NCBI GenBank assembly: GCA_963829355.1
Contig: CAWHHZ010000032.1
Coordinates: forward strand, 114,658 to 178,657
Length of the DNA: 64,000 nucleotides
Origin: CAWHHZ01 sp963829355
GTDB lineage: Bacteria; Acidobacteriota; Thermoanaerobaculia; Gp7-AA8; JAHWKK01
Direction of reading: 5' to 3'
The translations under genes were made by a program, and so were the position numbers. The first letter of the stretch is position 1. Every line of letters begins with the position of its first letter. A model generated the notes under the pieces. That model was given only the letters and a program-made list of their open reading frames with translations. It was not told where the DNA came from and made no database searches. Shown piece by piece: positions 27,735 through 36,675 of this stretch.

Positions 27735-27833
27735 CTTTCCTCCTCTGCTCATTCCCGTTCCTCCTTCCTCAGCGGGTATGATCCTGTGTCGCGAGCAGTG
27801 AAACGCCGCTGTTCTCAATCGAAAGGATCATCA

Positions 27834-28436
27834 GTGAGCAATCTCTCGAAAGTCATTTCAGCTTCGATTCTGCTGCTCTTCGTGGGCTGCGCCTCGCTCA
27901 CGCGTGAAAGCCTGCCTGAGCTGTCCTGCTCAGGACCGATCACCGAGTCTTCCACCCTCGAGGAGCTGGTGTCTCGTTATGGTGTAGAGAATCTGCGCGG
28001 TGAGGAGATCGAGATGGGTGAGGGAGAGACCGCCGAAGGTACGGCAATCTACCCCGACGATCCATCACGACGGATCGAGGTAGTCTGGACCGACGCCGGC
28101 CGGCGCAACCGCGTCGCATCGGTGAGAGTCGCTGAGCCGTCGGAGTGGTCGGTCGAGGGACTGACGACTGGAATCGATCTCCGGACGATAGAGCGTATGA
28201 ACGGCCGCCCTTTCTCGCTCTATGGTTTCGACTGGGACTACTCGGGGACCACGGCTTCCTGGAATGGCGGGAAACTGGACTCGACCGGCGATTGTAGAGT
28301 GCTCGCTCGATTCCGGCCCTCAGGGGACGCTGACTCGGGCCAGTCGCTGTCGGGTGAAGAGATCTTCGGGTCGGAAGACGCGAGGATGCGTGAGCTCAAC
28401 CCGATTGTCTACGAGCTTCTGCTGATCTTCGAGTGA
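27834..28436 (+). CDS. lipoprotein of unknown function
   Basis: About 200 residues starting at a GTG with an AAAGGA ribosome site. The amino terminus has a lipoprotein signal peptide ending in a lipobox (LLLFVGC, lipidated Cys near residue 18). The mature part contains TLEELVSRYGVENL and RRIEVVWTDAGRRNRVASVRV, a pattern seen in small periplasmic proteins. No further motif is clear. It follows the tRNA gene and ends before a type 1 repeat. Confidence 0.75.
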   Translation: MSNLSKVISASILLLFVGCASLTRESLPELSCSGPITESSTLEELVSRYGVENLRGEEIEMGEGETAEGTAIYPDDPSRRIEVVWTDAGRRNRVASVRVAEPSEWSVEGLTTGIDLRTIERMNGRPFSLYGFDWDYSGTTASWNGGKLDSTGDCRVLARFRPSGDADSGQSLSGEEIFGSEDARMRELNPIVYELLLIFE

Positions 28437-28455
28437 CGCGGGGGCGGTGCAACGA

Positions 28456-28639
28456 TGTCATCCTGAGTGGGGGAATGGCCCCGCTTCGCTTCGCCAGTGG
28501 AGTGAAATGAACTGTCATCCTGAGCCGCCGGATCCCGCGAAGCGGGAGAAGGACGGTCGAAGGATCTCGTGGAGCCTACCGGTCCGAAGTTCGGCTCGAG
28601 TCAGGACGTACGCGATCCTTCGCTTCGCTCAGGATGACA
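28456..28639. repeat. dispersed palindromic repeat (type 1), inverted copy
   Basis: Inverse orientation to the copies at 26.5 and 27.4 kb; runs from TGTCATCCTGAGTGGGGG to CGCTCAGGATGACA. It abuts the terminator that follows. Confidence 0.9.
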
Positions 28640-28641
28640 AA

Positions 28642-28669
28642 AAAAGGCAGGCCAGGCGGCCTGCCTTTT
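28642..28669. terminator. bidirectional intrinsic terminator
   Basis: AAAAGGCAGGCC pairs perfectly with GGCCTGCCTTTT around the loop AGGC. Poly-A on the left and T-run on the right let it serve both the rightward lipoprotein gene and the leftward SWIB gene. Confidence 0.9.
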
Positions 28670-28689
28670 CAATGTCCCGTGTTACGAAT

Positions 28690-28947
28690 CTACTTCAGAT
28701 GATTGCTGACGAGCTTGGTCATCTCGAACATCGAGACCTGACTCTTGCCGCCGAAGATCGGCTTCAGCTTGTCGTCGGCGTTGATCATCCTCTTGTTGTT
28801 CGGATCCTGCAGGTTGTGCTTCTTGATGTAGTCCCACAGTTTCTTCGTGACCTGAGTCCGAGGCATCGGCTGGTTGCCGACGACCTGTGAGAGCTCCGGG
28901 CTCGGTTGCACTTCCTTCATGATTCCTTTGCCTTTTGAGGTAGCCAT
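28690..28947 (-). CDS. SWIB/MDM2-fold protein
   Basis: An 85-residue SWIB-domain protein: MPRTQVTKKLWDYIKKHNLQ, DPNNKRMINADDKLKPIFG and the terminal helix VSMFEMTKLVSNHL are the diagnostic features of the MDM2/SWIB fold. In bacteria such small proteins are frequent but their role is unclear; DNA condensation or topoisomerase association has been suggested. The start at 28947 (MATSKGKG) is chosen for its AGGAGA ribosome site; the longer frame up to 29001 lacks one. Confidence 0.93.
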   Translation of the reverse strand: MATSKGKGIMKEVQPSPELSQVVGNQPMPRTQVTKKLWDYIKKHNLQDPNNKRMINADDKLKPIFGGKSQVSMFEMTKLVSNHLK

Positions 28948-29216
28948 AGGCTGTCTCCTTTCGTTCAGATAGTCGAGGCTCACGCCCCCTCTGCGCTCCA
29001 AACACTACTACGAATCGTGTGGATTGTCGTTACGATCTTAGAGCAGGTCCTGTTCCACGTCATCTTCGAGGGCCGGTCGTGGCTCTGGATCGGCCTCCGC
29101 CGGGCTGCTGTCGGGGTGCCAGAGATGGCTCGGCAATGGTGCTCGGAAACCTCCTCGACACGTCACTCGAGAATACAGTCGTGTTGCTGAGCGTTGGTGT
29201 CTGGCGTCCGATCCAT

Positions 29217-29293
29217 GCGGGGTTAGCTCAGCTGGTTAGAGCATCTGCCTTACAAGCAGGGGGTCGGGGGTTCGAGTCCCTCACCCCGCACCA
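29217..29293 (+). tRNA. tRNA-Val (TAC)
   Basis: 77 nt including CCA. Acceptor arm GCGGGGT pairs with ACCCCGC, the anticodon stem TCTGC/GCAGG encloses CTTACAA with anticodon TAC, and the T arm has GGTTCGAGTCC. Confidence 0.96.
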
Positions 29294-29327
29294 AAACTCC
29301 TTGCGCGTTACAATCGGGTCCGCATTC

Positions 29328-31160
29328 ATGGACCCTCTGATCCAAACGGTGGCGCCTCTCGTGACTCTCGTCTGTGGCGGGATCTTCGTCTACACCATCA
29401 TGCGAATGCGCGCTACGGGGAAAGTCGTGCCGGACGAGCCGAGCGAGTCGGAGCGGCTGTTCCGGCTGGGCTTCGAGAGGGCGCCGATCGGGATTGCGTA
29501 TCTGTCCACCGATGGCTCGTGGATTTACGCCAATACCCAACTCCTGAAGCTGCTCGGGTATGAGCGTTCGGAGTTCAACCGAACATCGCTCCGGATGCTG
29601 ACCCACTCCGAGGACCGCAAGCGCGAGGCCGGGATGATGGCGGCACTGCGATCGGGCCGCTCCCGCGGATTCACCATCAACAAGAGGCTGCGCCGCTCCG
29701 ACGGAACGTTCCGGACGTTCCGGTTCTCGATCTGTCGGGTGGGCGGGGGCGGGGGAGCGGTGTTTCAATGCATCATCGACGAGGCAGAAGCTGAGCTCGA
29801 CCGTCAGAATGACCTTGCCGTGGCTCTCGATCGTGTGCCCGAGATCTCCGTGATCGGCCTCGACTCGCAGGGCATGGTGACGAGCTGGAATCGAGGAGCG
29901 GAGGAGCTTTTCGGCTACAGCATGGACGACATGAAGGGTCGCCCCTGGACGCGCCTTCATGCGACGGAGAGGGGAAAAGCGGGTGAGGCAAACAGGGAGC
30001 TCGCGCTCGCCGCGTCCAGCGGGCGATTCGAAGGAACTGACTCGAGGAAACGGAGTGATGGAGCTCTCCTCTCAGTCGAGGTGGTCATCGTCCCCCGCTT
30101 CAGAGGAAAGGATCTCGCCGGGTTCGTGGAGATATGCCGTGACACGGCCCTCACTTTCAGCGCCCGGGAGTACAAGAGTGCCTACGACCGGCTCAGAGAG
30201 CTCAACGACGCAAAAATCGAGGGCCTGACCGAGTCGAACGAGCGGATGAGAAGAGAGCTCGATCATCAAGCGGAGCTGGAATCTTCGATGCGTGACGCGC
30301 AGGAACGTGTGCGTTCGGCGAACCGAGAGCTCACGGGTCGGATAAAGATCCTCTCGGCCGCGGTGAGAAAGCTGATCGACCAGCGAAATTCACTGAAGGA
30401 GACCATCCGGACCGAGCGCGAGGGCCGCCCGGTCGCCGCCGAGGAGCTCTCGACCAACCTTCCGCCTGATCTGGAATGGAGCCCGGTGCGGAAGCCGGTG
30501 AGGACGATTCTGGCTGAGCTCGAAGAGCGGGATGGGGTGGCCACCTTCCGCTCCGGTGGCGATGAAAAGCGCTTCACGATCAGATCGCGATCCGTGGTGA
30601 CGTGCAGTTCGAACTCCGCCGCGCTACTGCTGGGCCAGCTTCTGGTGGATGAGGGCCTGCTCTCCGAGGAGGACCGCCGGAAAATGATCGACGTGCAGGA
30701 GGAGACGGGGATCGCATTCGGCCGTCTTCTCGTATTGTTCGAGCTGATACCCGAAGAACAGGTCGCTCTCATGATGAAAAAGAAGATCTGCCGAGAAATC
30801 GACGAACTGGAGCGGTGGGCGGAATCCGAATACACGTTCATGAAAGGCACGTTTGAGCCGTTGCAGATCATCCCGGTCGAAGTCGATGTTACCGGAGCGG
30901 AGATCGGCTCGGCGGAAGGATCCGAAGGCGTCGGTGAAAAAGAAATCGACGTTCCGCCAGACGCTCAGGAGGAGGAGCTACAGGCGCATGTTGCGGTCGA
31001 GGAGTTCGTCTCCAGCGCGAGTGCAAAGAAGTTCCACCTGAAGGATTGCCCGGTGGTAAAACGCATTTCAAAGCAATCGATGATCGTCTTCCAGAGCACT
31101 GCGGCCGCCGAAGAGAATGGCCTCTCAGCCTGCAGGAAGTGTCTCGGATCGGCGGTCTGA
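29328..31160 (+). CDS. membrane-anchored double-PAS sensor with metal-binding tail
   Basis: A 610-residue protein with one amino-terminal hydrophobic segment (VAPLVTLVCGGIFVYTIM), a first PAS domain (about residues 45-150, FERAPIGIAYLSTDGSWIYA), a second (about 165-280, ISVIGLDSQGMVTSWNRGAE), a coiled coil (about 290-370), a segment LGQLLVDEGLLSEEDRRKMI similar to the amino-terminal module of GspE/PilB-type ATPases, and a small Cys/His tail (FHLKDCPVVKRI ... GLSACRKCLG) like Ada-type metal-binding repeats. It has no kinase or cyclase domain, so it probably passes a signal by protein contact, perhaps to the secretion genes nearby. The start at 29328 lies 35 bp after tRNA-Val. Confidence 0.75.
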   Translation: MDPLIQTVAPLVTLVCGGIFVYTIMRMRATGKVVPDEPSESERLFRLGFERAPIGIAYLSTDGSWIYANTQLLKLLGYERSEFNRTSLRMLTHSEDRKREAGMMAALRSGRSRGFTINKRLRRSDGTFRTFRFSICRVGGGGGAVFQCIIDEAEAELDRQNDLAVALDRVPEISVIGLDSQGMVTSWNRGAEELFGYSMDDMKGRPWTRLHATERGKAGEANRELALAASSGRFEGTDSRKRSDGALLSVEVVIVPRFRGKDLAGFVEICRDTALTFSAREYKSAYDRLRELNDAKIEGLTESNERMRRELDHQAELESSMRDAQERVRSANRELTGRIKILSAAVRKLIDQRNSLKETIRTEREGRPVAAEELSTNLPPDLEWSPVRKPVRTILAELEERDGVATFRSGGDEKRFTIRSRSVVTCSSNSAALLLGQLLVDEGLLSEEDRRKMIDVQEETGIAFGRLLVLFELIPEEQVALMMKKKICREIDELERWAESEYTFMKGTFEPLQIIPVEVDVTGAEIGSAEGSEGVGEKEIDVPPDAQEEELQAHVAVEEFVSSASAKKFHLKDCPVVKRISKQSMIVFQSTAAAEENGLSACRKCLGSAV

Positions 31161-31173
31161 GCGAAGGACTCGC

Positions 31174-31899
31174 TCAGGGCATCTTCACATAGACCGTGAT
31201 TCCTTTGTAGTCGAGCGCAACGCGGCGGTCCGCGATCGTCCCGACCACGAAGGGTCCAACCCGGTCTCCTGCACGGACCATCCTGCTGTTGATGAGGGCC
31301 ACTCCGCGTTCTCCGACCACTGACATTCCGCTCAGGACGAGCTCTGATCCTCCCGGCACAGGAACACTACGCATATAGGTCTGGCCTGCCACCAGTCCGT
31401 CCACGGTTCTCGGGGCGGTGGACCGAGGGGCGGGCGTCTCCGCCACCGCGGGCTCTTTCTGTGCCGGCGTTGATGAAAGAGTCGGGGCGACGACTGCTGC
31501 CGGCTCGTGGCGGGCCAAAGCCTCACGTGAGCTGGTGGCAGTGACCGCTGCTTCGGCTGGGGTAGCCGTTGCAGAGAGTCCCGGCCTCTCGCCTGGCGGC
31601 GACGAAGCGGCGGCGATGACTGTCGGCGGGGCGGCGCCGGTCGCATTGGATGTGGCACCTGGCGGAGCGGATGCCGAAGATTCTGTGCTTCCGCTGGTTT
31701 TCCAGACGACTGCGGCTGCAACGATTAGAGCGAGAAGAATGTTCGACGCGACGAGTGCGGTGGTCCACCAACGCCGTCCGGCAGGGTGAGGCTGGCGATA
31801 CTGCGCGACGCCGGGAGTGTGGGCGAGTCTTGCGCTCGATCCATCCTGCCGCACAGCCTCGAGGTGAGCCTTCTTCAGAGCTTCTCCAATCAGACTCAT
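31174..31899 (-). CDS. GspB-like secretion pathway protein
   Basis: A 241-residue bitopic protein: a short cytoplasmic part starting MSLIGEALKKAHLEAV, one membrane span (WTTALVASNILLALIVAAAVVW), a long Ala/Pro/Ser-rich periplasmic linker, and a carboxy-terminal domain (LVLSGMSVVGERGVALINSR, then GDRVGPFVVGTIADRRVALD) that matches the end of GspB of type II secretion systems. It overlaps the ATPase gene upstream by 4 bp. GspA/GspB pairs help to assemble the secretin through the peptidoglycan. Confidence 0.8.
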   Translation of the reverse strand: MSLIGEALKKAHLEAVRQDGSSARLAHTPGVAQYRQPHPAGRRWWTTALVASNILLALIVAAAVVWKTSGSTESSASAPPGATSNATGAAPPTVIAAASSPPGERPGLSATATPAEAAVTATSSREALARHEPAAVVAPTLSSTPAQKEPAVAETPAPRSTAPRTVDGLVAGQTYMRSVPVPGGSELVLSGMSVVGERGVALINSRMVRAGDRVGPFVVGTIADRRVALDYKGITVYVKMP

Positions 31900-32705
31900 G
31901 CAGTGAAACCCTCCAGCTCTCTGATCGATCTCCGGACATGTCCTCCGGTAAAGCTCTGCGTTCCATTGACGTAGCCATACAGGAGAAGTTTGTCGCAGGC
32001 TGCATTGATCAGGCGTGGGATGCCGTGCGAGTAACGATAGATATTTTTGAAGGCGGAGCGGCTGAAGCTTAGCCTCGACGTGCGTGACGAGACCTCGAGG
32101 CGATGGTTGATGTAGTACTTCGTTTCGTCGTAGGTGAGCGGCGAGAGATGGTAGCGCACAGTGATCCTCTGACGGAGCTGGCGCAGGTTCTTCTGATCCA
32201 GCTTCTCGCGGAGCTCCGGTTGACCAACGAGTATGATCTGGAGCAGTTTTCGTGTGTTGGTCTCGAGGTTCGACAGAAGCCGGACCTGTTCGAGAAGATC
32301 CATGCTGAGGTCCTGCGCCTCGTCGATGATCAGAACGACCTCGTTTCCCTCAGTCAATTGCTCGAGGAGAAATTGATTCAGGATTTCGAGACACGAGACC
32401 CGATCACGCTTCGGCTCCAATCCGAACTCGATGAGGATCGTGCGAAGCAGTTGCGTCCCGGTCAGGCAGGGATTGAGGATCAGAGCCGTTTTGCAACGGG
32501 AGTGGAGCTTCTCGAGAAGTGCGCGGCAGAGCGTCGTTTTGCCAGCCCCCACTTCTCCGGTCAGCAGAATGAATCCCTTTCGTTCCCGGATGCCGAACAG
32601 CAGATGGTCGAAGGCCTCCTGATGCTTCTCACTAAAGAATATGAAGCGGGGGTCGGGAGTGATGTTGAACGGCGACTCCCGAAAGCCGAAGTACTCGTTG
32701 TACAT
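31896..32705 (-). CDS. ExeA/GspA-like AAA ATPase
   Basis: A 269-residue ATPase of the ExeA/GspA family: MYNEYFGFRESPFNITPDPR is its hallmark start, Walker A is GEVGAGKTTLCRAL, Walker B is VVLIIDEAQDLS, and GQPELREKL and RITVRYHLSPL follow. In type II secretion and type IV pilus systems it uses ATP to remodel peptidoglycan-linked partner GspB, encoded by the overlapping next gene. The neighbouring gspE/pilB gene at 34.8 kb supports this role. It lacks the periplasmic extension of full-length GspA. Confidence 0.92.
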   Translation of the reverse strand: MYNEYFGFRESPFNITPDPRFIFFSEKHQEAFDHLLFGIRERKGFILLTGEVGAGKTTLCRALLEKLHSRCKTALILNPCLTGTQLLRTILIEFGLEPKRDRVSCLEILNQFLLEQLTEGNEVVLIIDEAQDLSMDLLEQVRLLSNLETNTRKLLQIILVGQPELREKLDQKNLRQLRQRITVRYHLSPLTYDETKYYINHRLEVSSRTSRLSFSRSAFKNIYRYSHGIPRLINAACDKLLLYGYVNGTQSFTGGHVRRSIRELEGFTA

Positions 32706-32838
32706 GATCGAGCCGTTCCAGTCGTTGAATGAACTGTCTCTCTACTATCGCCTGTATCCCGATTGTATGGCTCTGAGGGATGGGAGACAAGTTCTTCATC
32801 TCTCTGGACTTGCTGAGGTGGCTCTGTTCCGAGCCCCC

Positions 32839-33391
32839 TTACGAAGCGGGTTCGGGCTCGGGTCCGGGTAGCGGCTGCGGCGGCTCAATGAAGTAGCGGA
32901 TGTTCACGCGGTTCCGCGAGACGTCTTCGCGGATCATCAGCGTCACATGCGGATCGCCCGGATCGAGCGCGGTATCCGGCACGAAAGGATCCCTCATCAC
33001 CTCGTTCAGGTCGAGTTGCAGGCTTCGTCCCTTTTCGCTGCGGTCCGGATAAGGGTCGAGCGGATCCCACGCACGATACTGTGCGAGGTACGTGACGTAG
33101 AAGTGCCACACCATCGGGAACGAGTCGTTCGTCCAGAGATCAATCACAGTCGTCTGAGCCCTGTTCGCGGACGGAGTCGGAGGTCGCCCTGGCACCTGCC
33201 CACAGCGGGATCGATGGCTCGACGCGGTCGAGTGTTTCGCGGACCGCAGGCGGAGGAGGCGGGGCTGGAGCTGCCTCCATGGCGGTCTCGGAAGGAGCCG
33301 TGCTTGTTGTGTCCGCGTGTTCCTGCCGGCATCCGCCGGCCACCAACAGCAGGATGAGAAGAACGAGAGCCTGTCGCCTGAGCATCGACAT
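32839..33391 (-). CDS. lipoprotein of unknown function, frameshifted
   Basis: The first part has a lipoprotein signal (LRRQALVLLILLLVAGGC), then a Pro/Ala-rich stretch. The frame shifts near 33155-33165, where the coding sequence continues as QTTVIDLWTNDSFPMVWHFY and ends FIEPPQPLPGPEPEPAS. The joined protein is about 180 residues. The second half has conserved-looking Trp and Tyr and SLQLDLNEVMRDPFVPD. No named family recognised. Confidence 0.62.
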
Positions 33392-33496
33392 CCCATTCAG
33401 CAAGAACGGTGCAACGTCACTGGAGCCTCCGATTGATTGTCACAATCCAGGCTCGGATTTCGGGCAGGGGCAATGATCCGAATATAATTGATTTTC

Positions 33497-33975
33497 ATGG
33501 GAGCACCGGTTTTTCATACCGCCTGTCAGGAGCGCGTCTACAAGCAGGTGAAGGGATATCTCGACACGCTCGTCGAGGAGCATTTCGACGATGCGGAGCA
33601 CTGTGACTTCTACCTCGAGTACGGGTCGACCATCGTCGAGATTTCGGTCGAGCCGTACCAGCAGGATGATGCGGTCATCGAGATCGTCGCGTTCTGCGTT
33701 TACAACGTTCGCCCACGATCGATCTGACCAGGGAACTTCTCGTTTTCAATGCCGAGCTGCCACTCGGTGCGTTCAGTATGGTCAACAACGACGTTTTCTA
33801 TTCGCACGCCTTTCTCGGAAGAAAGCTCGATCCAGATCAGTTGATCGCCTCCCTCGATGTGGTGGCCATGGTGGCTGACGAGTATGACGATCGGATCGTG
33901 AGCAAATACGGTGGCGAGCGCGCCGTCGATCGTCTCAGATCGTGGTCCCGAAGGATGAAGCTGAGTGTGAATTGA
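33497..33975 (+). CDS. YbjN-like protein, frameshifted
   Basis: A YbjN / type III secretion chaperone-like fold is suggested by the alternation of FYLEYGSTIVEISVEPYQQD and IVAFCVYNVRP with, after a frameshift near 33706, LTRELLVFNAELPLGAFSMV and NNDVFYSHAFLGRKLDPDQL, then VVAMVADEYDDRI. The family is small, cytoplasmic and possibly regulatory. Joined length is about 159 residues. The start ATG at 33497 has only a weak ribosome site. Confidence 0.68.
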
Positions 33976-34032
33976 AGGAGAAGGTCAAAGTTGAAAAGGA
34001 GAAACCGGGCGCGGCCGTTCGACGGGCCGGAA

Positions 34033-34181
34033 CCATCCTGAGCCGCCGGATGCCGCGAAGCGGGAGGAAGCCTGACCTGAGCGAAGCCGAAGGGACGGTC
34101 GAAGGATCTCGTGGAGTCCACCGGCCCGAAGTTCGGCTGGAGTCAGGACCTACCCGATCCTTCGCTTCGCTCAGGATGACA
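34033..34181. repeat. dispersed palindromic repeat (type 1) with internal insertion
   Basis: Starts CATCCTGAGCCGCCGGATG and ends TTCGCTCAGGATGACA. Compared with the other copies it has about 17 extra bases (AAGCCTGACCTGAGCGAAGC region) in the middle. The open frames that cross it are spurious. Confidence 0.85.
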
Positions 34182-34219
34182 CTCTGCTTGACATGAGTCG
34201 TGGTCTGACTCAGCCTCTC

Positions 34220-34289
34220 TGACGACTGACGACTGACGACTGACGACTGACGACTGACGACTGACGACTGACGACTGACGACTGACGAC
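34220..34289. repeat. 7-bp tandem array, TGACGAC x10
   Basis: Ten exact units that end 2 bp before the start codon of the EVE gene. No ribosome site lies between array and start. Confidence 0.96.
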
Positions 34290-34291
34290 TG

Positions 34292-34765
34292 ATGAAATAT
34301 TGGCTGATGAAATGTGAGCCTTCCGCTTACACGATTGACGACCTCGAACGGGACGGCTCGACGAGTTGGGAGGGTGTGCGCAACTATCAGGCGCGCAATC
34401 TGATGAGGGACGAGATGAAGGTCGGGGACAAGGTCCTCTACTACGCGTCCAACTCTGATCCTTCGGGCGTAACGGGTCTTGCCGAAGTCTCGCGAGAAGC
34501 GTATCCGGACGATACGGCGTGGAAGAAGGGGAGCGACTACTTCGATGAGAAGAGCTCGAAGGACAAGCCGCGCTGGTTCATGGTCGACATCCGGTACGTC
34601 GAGAAGTTCGAGGAGATCGTTTCTCTGGCTGAACTGAAAGAGAATCCGAAGCTGGCCGGCATGATGGTCGTCCAGAAGGGAAGCCGTCTCTCGGTTCAGC
34701 CCGTGACGAAGAAGCAATTCGACGAGGTCGTCAGGATGGGGAGACGCAGGAAGAGTCGAGCGTAA
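34292..34765 (+). CDS. EVE domain protein
   Basis: A 157-residue EVE (PUA-like) protein. It starts MKYWLMKCEPSAYTIDDL, the near-universal start of the family, and has STSWEGVRNYQARNLMR, GDKVLYYASNSD, GLAEVSREAYPD and KPRWFMVDIRYVEKF. EVE proteins of this length resemble human THYN1 and are thought to bind modified bases in DNA or RNA. The conserved start fixes the ATG at 34292, directly behind the ten-copy 7-bp array. Next gene begins 19 bp after its stop. Confidence 0.93.
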   Translation: MKYWLMKCEPSAYTIDDLERDGSTSWEGVRNYQARNLMRDEMKVGDKVLYYASNSDPSGVTGLAEVSREAYPDDTAWKKGSDYFDEKSSKDKPRWFMVDIRYVEKFEEIVSLAELKENPKLAGMMVVQKGSRLSVQPVTKKQFDEVVRMGRRRKSRA

Positions 34766-34784
34766 TGCGCGTCTCACTCCACTC

Positions 34785-36581
34785 ATGACCAGCGACGCCC
34801 AGGACCGCGGCCAGAAGCCGGAGCTGACGATCAGCTATCTCGGACAGCTTCTCGACGAGGCAGGGTTCATCACGCCGCAGCAGCGTTCCGAGCTCGAGCA
34901 CCTCGACCGCCAGCAACGGCAGCACAGCAAGGTCCGCCGGCGGGAGGAGGAGGCGCCGAGTCCATTCCGTCAGGTGGAGGCGCTCAATCTCACCGATGCG
35001 AGTGGGGCGGATACTGCGCTCGACGAGTATCTCCTGGCGCGCCTTGTGGCGCAGGCTGCCGGCGTCCCGTTTCACAAGATCGACACCCTGCGACTCGACA
35101 TCGATCTCGTCGAGAAAAGGATTTCGCGACCGTTTGCGAAAAAGCACCGGATGGTTCCGCTCGAAGTCCGCGACGGACGGCTGAAGGTCGCCGTGACAGA
35201 TCCATGGGACGTCACGGCCATCGAGTCGTATCGGAACATAGCCGGGCAGGAGCTCGATCTCGTCGTCTCTCCGGAGAGCGACATCCTGAAGGTCATCAAC
35301 GATCTTTACGGTTTCCGCGCATCGGTAACGAAAGCGGAGAAGGACCTTCGCGGTGGCTTCGATCTGGGGAATCTGGAGCAGTACGTCCGCCTCAAGTCGA
35401 ACTCAGAGATCGAGTCGAGCGATCAGCACATCGTCAATGCCGTCGACTATCTTCTGCAGCACGCCTACGATTCACGCGCCTCCGATATTCACATTGAGCC
35501 GAAGCGCGAGTCTGCCCTGGTTCGTTTCCGGATCGATGGCGTCCTGCACGAGATCCAGCGGATCCCGCGACTGGTGAATCTGGCCGTGACCTCCCGGCTC
35601 AAGACGATGTCGCGGATGGACATTGCCGAGAAGCGCCGACCCCAGGATGGACGGATCAAGACGGACCGGGACGGCAAGGAGATCGAGCTGCGCGTTTCAA
35701 CACTTCCGACGGCGTTCGGCGAGAAGGTCGTCATGCGTATTTTCGATCCCGACGTCCTGCTGCGTGATCTCTCCGAGATCGGCTTTTATCCGGAAGAGCT
35801 CGGAATGTTTCATGACTGGATCAAACGGCCGCACGGAATCATCCTCGTCACCGGCCCGACCGGCTCCGGAAAGACGACGACGCTCTACTCCGCTCTCCGT
35901 ATCCTCTCGACGCCCGAGATCAACATCACCACGATCGAAGATCCGGTCGAGATGATCTATGACGAGTTCAATCAGACCGCCGTCCACCCTAAAATTGGCA
36001 TCACCTTCCCCTCGGCGCTCCGAACGATCCTGCGCCAGGATCCCGACATCATCATGGTCGGAGAGATTCGCGATCTCGAGACGGCGCAGAATGCCATCCA
36101 GGCGGCTCTGACCGGTCACCTGGTGTTTTCGACTCTGCATACGAACGATTCTCCGTCTTCAGTGACACGCCTGATCGACCTCGGCATCCAGCCTTTTCTG
36201 ATCTCCTCGACTCTGATCGGTGCCATGGCACAGCGACTCGTCAGGCGAATCTGTCCCCACTGTTCGCGCAACCGGCCACTGTCGGTGGAGGAGGCAGGGA
36301 CGCTCGCACTCAAGCCGCCAGCCGGCAAGCGGCTGGTCGTCAAGGAAGGCGCGGGCTGTGTGAAGTGCCGGAACACTGGCTACTTCGGCCGCTCCGGAAT
36401 TTTCGAGATGCTGCAGATCGACAACCCGATCCGCGAGCTGATCGATCAGCGTGCCGACCTCATGGACATCAAGGAACAGGCTGCCAAAGCGGGCATGAGA
36501 ACCCTCCGCGAATCCGCTCTCCGCAAACTCGCCGAGGGGAAAACGACATTCGAGGAAGTCGTGCGCGTGACGGGGCTGTGA
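34785..36581 (+). CDS. GspE/PilB-type secretion ATPase
   Basis: A 598-residue hexameric ATPase of type II secretion or type IV pilus assembly. The amino-terminal module (about residues 15-190) includes LGQLLDEAGFITPQQRSELE and the MshEN-like DPWDVTAIESYRN. The core has ASDIHIEPKRESALVRFRID, Walker A GPTGSGKTTTLYSAL, the Asp box region, Walker B DPDIIMVGEIRD and the His box TGHLVFSTLHTNDS. A tetracysteine zinc site is seen as CPHC and CVKC. It powers pilus or pseudopilus extension at the inner membrane; the ExeA/GspB pair nearby is the likely partner. Confidence 0.95.
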   Translation: MTSDAQDRGQKPELTISYLGQLLDEAGFITPQQRSELEHLDRQQRQHSKVRRREEEAPSPFRQVEALNLTDASGADTALDEYLLARLVAQAAGVPFHKIDTLRLDIDLVEKRISRPFAKKHRMVPLEVRDGRLKVAVTDPWDVTAIESYRNIAGQELDLVVSPESDILKVINDLYGFRASVTKAEKDLRGGFDLGNLEQYVRLKSNSEIESSDQHIVNAVDYLLQHAYDSRASDIHIEPKRESALVRFRIDGVLHEIQRIPRLVNLAVTSRLKTMSRMDIAEKRRPQDGRIKTDRDGKEIELRVSTLPTAFGEKVVMRIFDPDVLLRDLSEIGFYPEELGMFHDWIKRPHGIILVTGPTGSGKTTTLYSALRILSTPEINITTIEDPVEMIYDEFNQTAVHPKIGITFPSALRTILRQDPDIIMVGEIRDLETAQNAIQAALTGHLVFSTLHTNDSPSSVTRLIDLGIQPFLISSTLIGAMAQRLVRRICPHCSRNRPLSVEEAGTLALKPPAGKRLVVKEGAGCVKCRNTGYFGRSGIFEMLQIDNPIRELIDQRADLMDIKEQAAKAGMRTLRESALRKLAEGKTTFEEVVRVTGL

Positions 36582-36586
36582 GAGGC

Positions 36587-36618
36587 AAGTTCAAAGTTCA
36601 AAGTTCAAAGTTCAAAGT
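36587..36618. repeat. 7-bp tandem array, AAGTTCA x4.5
   Basis: Four units plus a partial one directly behind the secretion ATPase stop codon. Inverted units (TTTGAAC x3) occur at 37087-37107, on the far side of a palindromic repeat. Confidence 0.93.
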
Positions 36619-36675
36619 GGAGCCTGGCTATTTGCTGGAAGTTGTCCACTCGCGTGAGTACCACCCCCACCTGTC

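Noticed and set aside
33942..34196. 84-codon open frame next to the EVE gene
   Set aside because: It reads through a type 1 dispersed repeat; the same 'protein' appears wherever the repeat occurs.
34292..34765. EVE protein as part of the defence island
   Set aside because: It lies 4.6 kb before the first defence remnant with gspE/pilB and fhs in between, so linkage is not supported.
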